A stretch of 64,000 bases of DNA from Chryseobacterium jejuense (lineage in GTDB: Bacteria > Bacteroidota > Bacteroidia > Flavobacteriales > Weeksellaceae): contig NZ_FNEG01000004.1 of the NCBI RefSeq assembly GCF_900100075.1, positions 496,001-560,000 of the forward strand. Direction: 5' to 3'. The notes beneath the pieces are model-generated. The model was not told where the DNA came from. It saw only the letters and a list, made by a program, of their open reading frames with translations, and searched no databases. A program made the position numbers and the translations under genes. Of this stretch, positions 44,045-52,506 are shown one piece after another. Each line of letters starts with the position of its first letter. Within the stretch, counting starts at the first letter, position 1.

Positions 44045-47000
44045 TTTTGAGTCGTTTGTTTTGCATTTGATTCTACATTTCTTAATTCACTAATAGTTGC
44101 TATTGGATCAAGTCTATCTAACAATCCTCTTCTGACATCCAATTTGGTTCTTACTTCAAAGTGTAAATGCTGTGCTTTGGTTGGAAAACTACTGGCATTT
44201 CCTGACTTACCTGACAGAGCAATTGGATCACCTGCCTTAATCTCCTTATTAGTATATGCTGAACCAGATAAATGAGCATATGTGAAATAATAAGTAGTCC
44301 CTTTATATTTACCTTCTAATATAATAACTTTTCCATAATCTCCAACATTCCCATCAAAAACAATCTTACCTGAAACACATGCTTTTAGTGGAGTTCCAGA
44401 CACTGCCCATAAATCTATTCCCTGATGTATACCACTTTTTCTTCTTGGAACTCTTCCAAATTTACTTGCAGCAGTATCCCAATCATTATAATTAGTTCCA
44501 TACCAACCTCTAATTTCCATTATGTCTAAAGGATTATGCCATTTCGTGTTTTTATCTTCATTAGATTGTATTTGAGGTTTTACTTTTGGGCATTTATCTA
44601 CTTCAAAAACTACTTTAGTTTTTTTATAATGATCCTTTCTTTCTTTTTTTGAATCTGTATATCTATTAATAATATTAATAATCATATCTACAACTTCATC
44701 ATCTTCCTTTTTTCCTGTATTATCCGCAGCTGAATACATATCATCTTTAAACCAATCTGCAAGCCCTGTTAACGCTGCCTCTAAAGGGGTCATGTGCCCA
44801 GCATCTCGGCTAATTACCTTAGAAGAACTGTCATATCTTTTATAAATATCCACTCCAGAGTCAGAAGCATATTCTCTTATTTTTTCCTGAATAGCTTCAT
44901 AATTACTTCTTCCTGTAATTTGTAGCAACCCTCTTCCTCTAAAATTCCACCCATCATTTCCTGTATTTTTAAAATTCTTTCCTGTTTTATATTGCGTTCC
45001 ATAAGCAAAATTGGCAAGAATAATCTGATTAGCTTCTGAAATTGCAGGTCTTGGCGGCCTATGCTGTCTTCCGTATTTTTGAGCAATTACTTGTCCTTCC
45101 GAAGTTGCAAATGCCTTTAAATTACCATCAAGATTATCTTTATAATAATTAAAAGTCTCTCCCTCTAATCCAGGTTCTAAAGACGATCCTGCTTCCTGAA
45201 TGGACTGAGCAAAGAAGTGTGCCTTTCTTGCACATGTATCTAATTTAAACACTTTACGGTATTTGTTTAGTGCCTCAGCAAGCTGTTTTAATATCGTATC
45301 ATCTTTACAATTGACATATACCTGCTTCAACTGTTCAACTGTTATTGGATCTGAACAATTTTTGCATTCACCATTTGGAGTAAGATTTTCAACCTGCTCA
45401 TTTCCAACCGTCACCGCTCCCGTATAGCTCGCTTCTTTAATCAGGGTACTCTGAGGAATTAATATGGTATTGCACAGGGTCTCTGAACTGCTACCATCTA
45501 ATAATTTATTTTCTTTTTCGTCATAAATAACGGCATAATACTTTTTAGTTTTCTTATTCTGTTTGGCTTCTTTAAGCTTCCCCCAATTGATCTGAACAGC
45601 CAGACTTCCATCTTCTGCTACAGTTCCGGTAGATTGCAGTTCTTTACATTCTTTATCTATGGACCAGTTTATATCTTCAAAGATTTTTACTATTAGTTTT
45701 GTTCCTTTTGGATAGGTGGTATTGGCGTAAGTCCAGCTTAAAACATCATAATCTACAGGGTTATGGCGAGCTCTTCCGTTCTGTTCCCCTATAATGGCTC
45801 TATAGACTGATTTTTTATCGTTAACACTAAGATATTTGCTTGTTTTTTCCAAAGGAGTGATGTCCTTTAAAATACTTTTTTCAAATCCTAACAGCTTTGC
45901 TTTTCCGTACAACTTCACTTCCGAAGATAATGAATTGGTTGTTCTGGTTTTCATCTTTGGAGAAAGTTCAATTCTGTGGGAGGCAAAGGTTTTATCATCT
46001 TTTCCTGTAATTTTCAGCTTATTTTCAGTATTGGAATAGCCAAAATCATCACCTGTCATATCATCAGAGTCATAGATAGCAAGTTCTATTTCTTCTCCTT
46101 CAATATTTTCCCCTTTTACACAGAAGTCTACTTTCTGTCCCCAGGCAGCCTGACTGATTTCGCTGCCGCCGAAGTCATTCCAGAATCCTTTTGTTATTTT
46201 GGCTTCTACTACATTTAATGTTTGCTGAACTCCTTTCCTGTTGTTTATTTTACATGAAACAGGAAGAGTCCCTTTTACTTTCGGAGTAATGGTGATTGAT
46301 TTCCCCGTTACTTTTGAAGAAGCAACACTCCAGTGGATGATTTCATTGGGAAGAAGATCTGCAAATACCATTTTATCTGCTGTTGCAGTGATGGGTTTTC
46401 CTAATTTGGGAACTCCGCTTAGGGTAAAACTTACTACATCATTTTCTTTCACTTCAAAACGCCAGTCATCTTCCTCATCTCTTCCATTTTTCCCTGTGGC
46501 GTTCGCTGTAATACTGTAAGCTTCTATGACATATTTTCCTGGAGTCATAAGGCTGGATCCTGGAATTGTTATGTTTTTTCCTGTTCCGATAAATACTCCG
46601 TTCAAATTCCATTTAATCTGCGAGGCTTCATCAGAGGTAAGCCCATAAGGAGAATTATCCTCACCAAACTTGTATTTCATTTTGGAAACACTGAATGACA
46701 TTGATGTTCCCGGCCTCACTATTTCAGCGCCATGGCTAATGCCTAACACAGCATTTCCTTCTGTTTCTCCGGAGATCTTTTTTTCAATAGCTTCTCCATT
46801 TTCATTAATATATTGGGCAATAACGGTATACTTAGCCTTGGAATTTACGGGAGTAAAAGTAAGGGTGTTTCCGCTTAACTGAACGCCCTCGGTGATGGTA
46901 TTCCCTACTCCATCCTGTACGGACCATGTAAGTTTTGATTTTTCCTGTTCAGTAAGTTCCTGGATAAAAAATTTCGCTTTAAAAACCGAAGGAACTCCTT

Positions 47001-48210
47001 TTCTGAATTTTCTGTTTTTAGAGGGATCAATACGGGACGTAAAATCTGCTGAAGTGCATTCAATATCAAGCAGTGTATTTTGAATCACCTCAACGTCAAT
47101 GGAACATGTTGGGTCACATTTATCATATTTTCCTTTTTCAAATTCAGCTTTTTTAGGTTTACCGTAGCCTTCAATCCTGAACTTCCCAAAATCGGCAAAA
47201 CTTTGTGAAAATTCTACCCCGATTTGTTCTCTCAGAAAAAGTCTGTTGTCTTTTTTTCCCTGATGGTCACTGTACACTATCCATGAAGTAAGCTGTTTAT
47301 TCCCGCTTTTCAGATTGGCTTTAAAGGAAACTTCTTCATATCTGCGAAGATAAACTACCTCGTTTTTATTTTTGGAATCTAGTTTTTCAAAATTGGGCCT
47401 ATCTTCCACCTCTGTTAAAGAAATAGAAGTCACCACAGGATATTCTTCTTTTTTCTTGGGAGGTTCTATTGCCGGATTTACCATAGCAAGTTCTACCGGA
47501 TTGGTATTGTCTGCATGAGCATTGCTTACCGCGTCCGTCTGCCCATGAGTCGCGATGGTAATCACTCCCCCCATTGTGCATTTCAATTCTGAGATTTCAG
47601 TAAGGGTATTTTTACCCATCACCTGGGTACTTTCGTATGTCTTATCCCATTTGGGAGCCGGTGTTAAGGCACAATCATAATATCCTCCGCCGGGCATAGG
47701 TTTCTTTAAACATTTTCCAAAAGTAGCCATAGGAGGAGTAAAACTTTTATCTGCTTCTGTAGCCGCAAGCTTTCCCTCCTGATCGTTCAGTACAATAATA
47801 GAATGGGAAGTGACCTGTAAATTGGCTTTTTTCTTATTAGCAGATTGGTCGCAGATACATTTTGCATTATGTACAATAAAATATTTCCCGTCATGCTCAC
47901 TTTTAGAAGCCTGCTGATCTTTCTTTTCCTCATCTTCTTTTTTCTTTTCCTCGTCCTGTTTCTGCTCTGCATTTTTTTGTTCTTCTTCAGGATCAGGCAG
48001 CGGAGTTTCGCCATTCATTTCATAAATTTCCTCTTGTGGCGGCGTTAAAAGTTTGAACCCGGCATAAGGAGTAGCCGAAGTTTTCTGAGCTGAACCAGCC
48101 TGTGCATTATGATATTCCTGAAGTTTTGTCCAGTCTTTGATACCCAGTTTTTTGGCAATATCCTGCAGCGTTTCTCCGCTCTGAACAGTATATGGGATGG
48201 ATGCTGACAT
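44041..48210 (-). CDS. T6SS-type effector: LysM, PAAR-like (DUF4280), Ig-like repeats, GH19-like and M23 peptidase domains
   Basis: The 1389-residue protein has the following order. LysM is at 5-50 (YTVQSGETLQDIAKKLGI), then a Glu/Lys-rich linker at 74-100. A DUF4280 PAAR-like domain with paired cysteines spans 108-225 (CICDQ, GGGYYDC, CTMGGVITIATHG). Several Ig-like beta modules fill about 250-960. A GH19-type chitinase/lysozyme domain covers about 985-1205 (AHFFAQSIQEAG, candidate catalytic Glu1006; GWNFRGRGLLQITGRSNY). An M23 LytM endopeptidase lies at about 1250-1375, with ligands His1262 and Asp1266 (HQGID), His1350 (HLH) and active-site His1313 (YAHLS). It could cut both glycan and peptide bonds of peptidoglycan. 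The PAAR-like domain would cap VgrG. There is no signal peptide, which fits T6SS loading. Confidence 0.85.
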   Translation of the reverse strand: MSASIPYTVQSGETLQDIAKKLGIKDWTKLQEYHNAQAGSAQKTSATPYAGFKLLTPPQEEIYEMNGETPLPDPEEEQKNAEQKQDEEKKKEDEEKKDQQASKSEHDGKYFIVHNAKCICDQSANKKKANLQVTSHSIIVLNDQEGKLAATEADKSFTPPMATFGKCLKKPMPGGGYYDCALTPAPKWDKTYESTQVMGKNTLTEISELKCTMGGVITIATHGQTDAVSNAHADNTNPVELAMVNPAIEPPKKKEEYPVVTSISLTEVEDRPNFEKLDSKNKNEVVYLRRYEEVSFKANLKSGNKQLTSWIVYSDHQGKKDNRLFLREQIGVEFSQSFADFGKFRIEGYGKPKKAEFEKGKYDKCDPTCSIDVEVIQNTLLDIECTSADFTSRIDPSKNRKFRKGVPSVFKAKFFIQELTEQEKSKLTWSVQDGVGNTITEGVQLSGNTLTFTPVNSKAKYTVIAQYINENGEAIEKKISGETEGNAVLGISHGAEIVRPGTSMSFSVSKMKYKFGEDNSPYGLTSDEASQIKWNLNGVFIGTGKNITIPGSSLMTPGKYVIEAYSITANATGKNGRDEEDDWRFEVKENDVVSFTLSGVPKLGKPITATADKMVFADLLPNEIIHWSVASSKVTGKSITITPKVKGTLPVSCKINNRKGVQQTLNVVEAKITKGFWNDFGGSEISQAAWGQKVDFCVKGENIEGEEIELAIYDSDDMTGDDFGYSNTENKLKITGKDDKTFASHRIELSPKMKTRTTNSLSSEVKLYGKAKLLGFEKSILKDITPLEKTSKYLSVNDKKSVYRAIIGEQNGRARHNPVDYDVLSWTYANTTYPKGTKLIVKIFEDINWSIDKECKELQSTGTVAEDGSLAVQINWGKLKEAKQNKKTKKYYAVIYDEKENKLLDGSSSETLCNTILIPQSTLIKEASYTGAVTVGNEQVENLTPNGECKNCSDPITVEQLKQVYVNCKDDTILKQLAEALNKYRKVFKLDTCARKAHFFAQSIQEAGSSLEPGLEGETFNYYKDNLDGNLKAFATSEGQVIAQKYGRQHRPPRPAISEANQIILANFAYGTQYKTGKNFKNTGNDGWNFRGRGLLQITGRSNYEAIQEKIREYASDSGVDIYKRYDSSSKVISRDAGHMTPLEAALTGLADWFKDDMYSAADNTGKKEDDEVVDMIINIINRYTDSKKERKDHYKKTKVVFEVDKCPKVKPQIQSNEDKNTKWHNPLDIMEIRGWYGTNYNDWDTAASKFGRVPRRKSGIHQGIDLWAVSGTPLKACVSGKIVFDGNVGDYGKVIILEGKYKGTTYYFTYAHLSGSAYTNKEIKAGDPIALSGKSGNASSFPTKAQHLHFEVRTKLDVRRGLLDRLDPIATISELRNVESNAKQTTQK

Positions 48211-48214
48211 ATTG

Positions 48215-49018
48215 TTATTTTGTTTCGATGGTGATAGTATGCTGGTAATAAAATTTATCTTCTGCTTCTATACAGACATTGGTTTCAGCTTTTTCAATTC
48301 TTCCGGTTTTACCGGTATAGCTAATATTATTTTGAAAATCTGTATATAATGAGAGGTTCTCCTCGTCAAAACTGACGTAATATTCATGTTTATGAATGTA
48401 CCTGATGATATCATCCATCATATCCTGAGCATTGTCTATTTTGGGTTCAAATGACAATGTATTTTTTTCTTTCTGATATTCTGTTTCCCCTTTCCATTCG
48501 GCAGCTCCTATTGGAAGGACTTTCCAGGAAGTTTCATACTCATTATTAGGGTTAAACTTTTGTAAACTGCATTCCAGAACTCTCATAAAATGAAACTGTC
48601 TGATAAAATAGATCAGTTTTTCATCAGTTTGTATGGCATTAAAGAAATGAGTCCGGATATGCTCTACCGCCTCTCCACTATAAAGATCATGAATCGCAAT
48701 GTCTGCTTTTTGAATCCGCTTTCTGATCTCATCAATATTTTCAATGGTAAATCTATATTTGATTATTTTACAAACAATAGGAAACAGAGCTTCTATGTAA
48801 GTATTCGAGATCTCAAGAAACTTAGTGTCTATTTTCTGACCGTTAACTTTAAAATTTGACCTTTGAATTGATATTTCTTCAGCATCTTTTTTTCCAGGCT
48901 CTATAAAAAGAGTATAGGATAACTCTGCATCATGCTCTACTCCACCTATTTTCATAGTGCATTGATCCTGCACAGAATAGGTAGAAACGGGAAACAGGTC
49001 TGATACTGATTTGGTCAT
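48215..49018 (-). CDS. Hypothetical protein of the T6SS cargo operon, 267 aa (possible adaptor)
   Basis: A soluble 267-residue protein without signal peptide or membrane helix. The first half has DQCTMKIGGVEHDAELSYTL and the second half a helical section (LIYFIRQFHFMRVLECSLQ). It ends 4 bp before the LysM/PAAR-like effector start, a position often held by loading chaperones or adaptors in T6SS cargo units. I do not recognise the family, so the adaptor role is inference. Confidence 0.55.
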   Translation of the reverse strand: MTKSVSDLFPVSTYSVQDQCTMKIGGVEHDAELSYTLFIEPGKKDAEEISIQRSNFKVNGQKIDTKFLEISNTYIEALFPIVCKIIKYRFTIENIDEIRKRIQKADIAIHDLYSGEAVEHIRTHFFNAIQTDEKLIYFIRQFHFMRVLECSLQKFNPNNEYETSWKVLPIGAAEWKGETEYQKEKNTLSFEPKIDNAQDMMDDIIRYIHKHEYYVSFDEENLSLYTDFQNNISYTGKTGRIEKAETNVCIEAEDKFYYQHTITIETK

Positions 49019-49082
49019 ATTTTAATTCATTTTATTATTTTTCATAGATCTATACAGAAAAGGAATCTTCTTGTATTGGACT

Positions 49083-49520
49083 TTATTTCTCCGCCTCTAT
49101 TTTTATAATATTATCATCTCCTATCTCCTGTGGCTCATCATTTATCATATACATTATATTTCCCCCCTGATTTTTTGACATGATTTTAAAGTCATTGATT
49201 TTGTATACGGATGTATTGATTTTTAACTCATAACTCCTATCAATGTAAAATCCAGATGCATCTTTAAAAGAAAGCAGCAGATACGGAGCTTTATTTAAGT
49301 TGTCATACTGTTTTTTCACCTCAACATTTTTGCTGTATGTTTTTATTGTTTTACCATCTTTTATCTCTGTGAGAGAAATAGTATTAACTGGTATTTTATC
49401 ATTCCATTGATAAACATATATTTCATTTTTAAGATGTCTCTCCTGCGAACAGGCTGCACACATTAATGAAATAAAAAAAAGGGTGAAAATTTTATAACTA
49501 ATACATTTCAATGTACCCAT
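49083..49520 (-). CDS. Candidate immunity lipoprotein for the papain-like effector, 145 aa
   Basis: Signal MGTLKCISYKIFTLFFISLMCAAC with lipidated Cys24, followed by about 120 residues of beta-rich sequence (YVYQWNDKIPVNTISLTEI). Its start overlaps the 3' end of the effector gene by 23 nt, implying coupled translation. Small, periplasmic and coupled is the pattern of an immunity protein. There is no direct evidence. Confidence 0.6.
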   Translation of the reverse strand: MGTLKCISYKIFTLFFISLMCAACSQERHLKNEIYVYQWNDKIPVNTISLTEIKDGKTIKTYSKNVEVKKQYDNLNKAPYLLLSFKDASGFYIDRSYELKINTSVYKINDFKIMSKNQGGNIMYMINDEPQEIGDDNIIKIEAEK

Positions 49521-50808
49521 AATAATTACTTTTAAATGATTTGCTATTGAGCCCAGGCTTTTTTATCATGGCCTGTACATCTTTATCTGGTTCAATTTTT
49601 CCTGCGAGAGAAATATATTCACCTGACTGAGGATTTCGTCCCCAGGTGAATATCTTGAAGCTAACTGTTTCTACCTTATCCAGATCAACCGTTACATTCT
49701 GATCTGAATCATAAAAAGCAAGATCTCCTTCATACACCACCCAGTGTGAATCATTGAAAACATCCACCAATGAGCTGTAGCTGGCTTTGTTATAGATCAT
49801 ATCAGCATCAATCATCATGAGGATATGCCGTCCTTTTTTATGCAGGCTGTCTATGGTTAATAGTTCTTTAAAATCACTGTCGGAGAAGTAATCATGAACT
49901 CTACCGCCAATTACGGTTTTCTTATCATTAATACTGGTATAACTAAGTCCATGGGCTGTAGAATTACCGAATCCTCCTACCTGTTTACCCATTCTTGTGA
50001 GCATATCCGGCCAGTTCACGGCTTTTAGCATATCTAATTTTCCACTTTCTTTTCCTTTATAAATAAGGTTTCTCGTACTTTCTTTACTTCTTGTAGTAGC
50101 CAGAACCAGCCAATCTACTTCAAACATTCCCATACTTCTGAAGTCCTGGGTTCTCTTAGGATGCACATCATACATTTCCAGAGCAGCAGGATGCGGCGCA
50201 ATGGTATAGCTGTCGAGGGTACATTCTCCGGTTCTCAGAAGATCTTTTACAATTTTCAGATAACGGTTGGGATCTTTTTTAATTAATGCGTTATAAAGAG
50301 CAGCCATTCCACATAATGAACTGCTGGCCTGTTTTATTTTCCAGGGTTCTTTGGCTCTTTCTTCCGCTTGCTTTTCTACCAGTTTTCTGTCAAAAAATCT
50401 AAATCTGTTGTGATGCCATACTTTCAGATATCCTTCTGATTCGTCGTCGTTGATATAGGCCATCACATGAATCATTCTTCCACAGATATCTTTTTCATTC
50501 AGATAAAGATTGTATTCTTCTCCGGTTACTGTGGAATTATGTTCTATCCATTTATTTTTTGAAATACTGTGGTATTTAAATTTCCATTTGATTTTTTTCT
50601 TGTCCTGAGGCGCTAGGTTGGTATAGCCATTTACGATGAACTTATATGTTTTTCCAAACACGACTCCGTCCTGGTTAAAGTTTTTTCCCGTACCATCATT
50701 ATCTGAGCCTTTTTCCAACGCAGTCATTAGCTTAATACTTTTGACCTGAGTAGGCTCAATACCTTTGCGCTTGGTATCTTTTTTCTTGTCAAATTCTACT
50801 CCTGGCAT
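49498..50808 (-). CDS. Candidate T6SS effector with papain/C39-like cysteine hydrolase domain, 436 aa
   Basis: An N-terminal Ig-like module (about 20-130; KTYKFIVNGYTNL, IKWKFKYHS) resembles modules in the 1389-residue effector. It is followed by a catalytic-looking domain with Gln160, Cys166 (KQASSSLCGMAALYNAL) and His355 (NDSHWVVYEGDL). The Q...C...H layout is that of papain-like/C39-like peptidases and NlpC-type amidases. Absence of a signal peptide, position after vgrG, and a coupled lipoprotein fit a peptidoglycan- or protein-cleaving T6SS effector. The substrate is unknown. Confidence 0.65.
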   Translation of the reverse strand: MPGVEFDKKKDTKRKGIEPTQVKSIKLMTALEKGSDNDGTGKNFNQDGVVFGKTYKFIVNGYTNLAPQDKKKIKWKFKYHSISKNKWIEHNSTVTGEEYNLYLNEKDICGRMIHVMAYINDDESEGYLKVWHHNRFRFFDRKLVEKQAEERAKEPWKIKQASSSLCGMAALYNALIKKDPNRYLKIVKDLLRTGECTLDSYTIAPHPAALEMYDVHPKRTQDFRSMGMFEVDWLVLATTRSKESTRNLIYKGKESGKLDMLKAVNWPDMLTRMGKQVGGFGNSTAHGLSYTSINDKKTVIGGRVHDYFSDSDFKELLTIDSLHKKGRHILMMIDADMIYNKASYSSLVDVFNDSHWVVYEGDLAFYDSDQNVTVDLDKVETVSFKIFTWGRNPQSGEYISLAGKIEPDKDVQAMIKKPGLNSKSFKSNYYGYIEMY

Positions 50809-50846
50809 AATTACGGTTTATTTAATGTTAAATCCGGTTGTATTGA

Positions 50847-51500
50847 TTAAAAACTCAGTCTGAAATACTTCCCTTTCTGCTCGTAAATAAAAGAGAACAG
50901 CGGCTGATTTTTTTCTCCGTTTACAGTATATACGTATTGATCGGAATTCCGATGGTATCCTGCTTCATCAATTGCACGAATAATAGCTTTCAGTGTCCCT
51001 AATGTAACCGTGTTTCCTTTGATGGTGATACTCCCGGACTGTGATGTTTTACTTACCGCAGCTGCAGAAATCTCTTCCTTAGATTTTGCATTGGGAATAT
51101 TGAGGCCTTTTATTTTAAAATTATCTTCATCCAATTCATATTCAACAAGAATATCATCTGTTTTAGGCTCACCGCTAAATTCTCCGGGAGCGTTATAAAA
51201 AATAATATTGCTTGCTGAAGTTGGAAGACTCTGGCCTGAAAGGTATTTTGCAGCTTCTTCTTTAGTAAAACCGGCAATTTTGGTATTGATAGAATCTGCA
51301 ACCTTTTTGGAAGTCAGGATATCCTTTTCTGCAAAGTCATTGATTCTTTTTATCCCATCAGTACTGTCCTTAAAATTGAATACGTAATTTCCGTAAACAT
51401 CATTAATGGAGGTGTATTTTATTTCCATATTTTTTGCAGGATGTTTCATACATGCTGTAAGGTTGATTAATAATAGTATGGCTAAAAAGTATGGTTTCAT
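50847..51500 (-). CDS. Candidate immunity lipoprotein, 217 aa
   Basis: Signal MKPYFLAILLLINLTAC with lipidated Cys17. The mature domain ends KNQPLFSFIYEQKGKYFRLSF. Its start overlaps the preceding gene's stop (ATGA, 4 nt), pairing it with the 328-residue candidate effector. The family is not recognised. Confidence 0.55.
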   Translation of the reverse strand: MKPYFLAILLLINLTACMKHPAKNMEIKYTSINDVYGNYVFNFKDSTDGIKRINDFAEKDILTSKKVADSINTKIAGFTKEEAAKYLSGQSLPTSASNIIFYNAPGEFSGEPKTDDILVEYELDEDNFKIKGLNIPNAKSKEEISAAAVSKTSQSGSITIKGNTVTLGTLKAIIRAIDEAGYHRNSDQYVYTVNGEKNQPLFSFIYEQKGKYFRLSF

Positions 51501-52483
51501 AGATCTATGTCAATTACTACGGTGAATGGTTGATATTTCGATTTGTCTGCTGCATTTTTAAAGTGTTGCAAACAGAACATGGCTACTAATCCGGGAATCC
51601 ATTGTTTTTTCATTCCTTTTGCTCCTCCGTCTTCCCAGCCGGCCCCAAAGGTATCCAGGAAAGAGACTCTATCAATTTTAACTTCTACTTTCTTGCTTAC
51701 CTGGTATTCATACAATTTATAACTTGCGATACAACCCTGAATTCCACCTACAAAAGTTGCAATCTCGTTCACCCAGGGATTGATTCCTTCTTCTGCTGAA
51801 TAATAAGGCAGTTTTGTAGAAAACTGATAAATTTTAGTAGGACTTTCGCTGATAAATTTCTTCTCTTTATAACGTTTTTCAAGCTCGGCTTGTAATCCTG
51901 TAATGAATGCAGTTTTGAATCTGTCTGAGTCTTTTACTTCATTAGAAGGATTAGAGCCTGCAGCAAAGGTAAAGGGCTGTCCTTGTCCGGTAAAAAAATG
52001 ATTCGCAATAGACCTTCCGTTTTTTCCGAATCCATCTTCTATATCTGAAAAACCAACCAATGTAGCTTTCAGTTCTGTTTCAAGATAGGCTTCAGGGTAT
52101 GATTTGGTAAGATTTACATTAAAAATATCATATTTGGTCATTCCATTGGCTTTCATTACTTCTTCAGAAGGTGCATCTCCATACAGACAGTCATAACCAC
52201 GGTTTCCCTGACGATTTACCATAATTGTCTTTCCATTTTCATTAATCCAGTATCCTTTATTCACAACTCCTCTGTCGACAAGAATTTTTTTATCTTCAGG
52301 ATCAGCCTGACCACCATTTCCTAACCCTTGAAGTATCGCCCGTTTCTGACTGGTGAGTTCAAGGTTCTGTTTGGTAGCTTCAATAATTACTTCTCCTGAT
52401 TTTTCGTGAGACACCTTGCTTAGAGAAGTGTAATTATTGGCCACCTGTATATTGATATTATCTGCTTTTTTTACAATAGCCAT
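51497..52483 (-). CDS. Candidate T6SS effector, 328 aa
   Basis: The gene directly downstream (23 bp) of vgrG. It is soluble, with no signal peptide. The N-terminus (MAIVKKADNINIQVANNYTS) looks like the shared N-terminal region of several flavobacterial T6SS cargo proteins. The C-terminus (VSFLDTFGAGWEDGG ... QPFTVVIDIDL) recalls DUF3289-type endings. No catalytic motif is certain. Coupling to a lipoprotein gene supports an effector-immunity pair. Confidence 0.5.
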   Translation of the reverse strand: MAIVKKADNINIQVANNYTSLSKVSHEKSGEVIIEATKQNLELTSQKRAILQGLGNGGQADPEDKKILVDRGVVNKGYWINENGKTIMVNRQGNRGYDCLYGDAPSEEVMKANGMTKYDIFNVNLTKSYPEAYLETELKATLVGFSDIEDGFGKNGRSIANHFFTGQGQPFTFAAGSNPSNEVKDSDRFKTAFITGLQAELEKRYKEKKFISESPTKIYQFSTKLPYYSAEEGINPWVNEIATFVGGIQGCIASYKLYEYQVSKKVEVKIDRVSFLDTFGAGWEDGGAKGMKKQWIPGLVAMFCLQHFKNAADKSKYQPFTVVIDIDL

Positions 52484-52506
52484 AATGATCTGCTTTTGTA
52501 GTTATT

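Noticed and set aside
47787..48048. ORFs on both strands within the effector's Glu/Lys-rich linker
   Set aside because: They arise from low-complexity codons of the linker and overlap the clearly coding LysM/PAAR-like frame.
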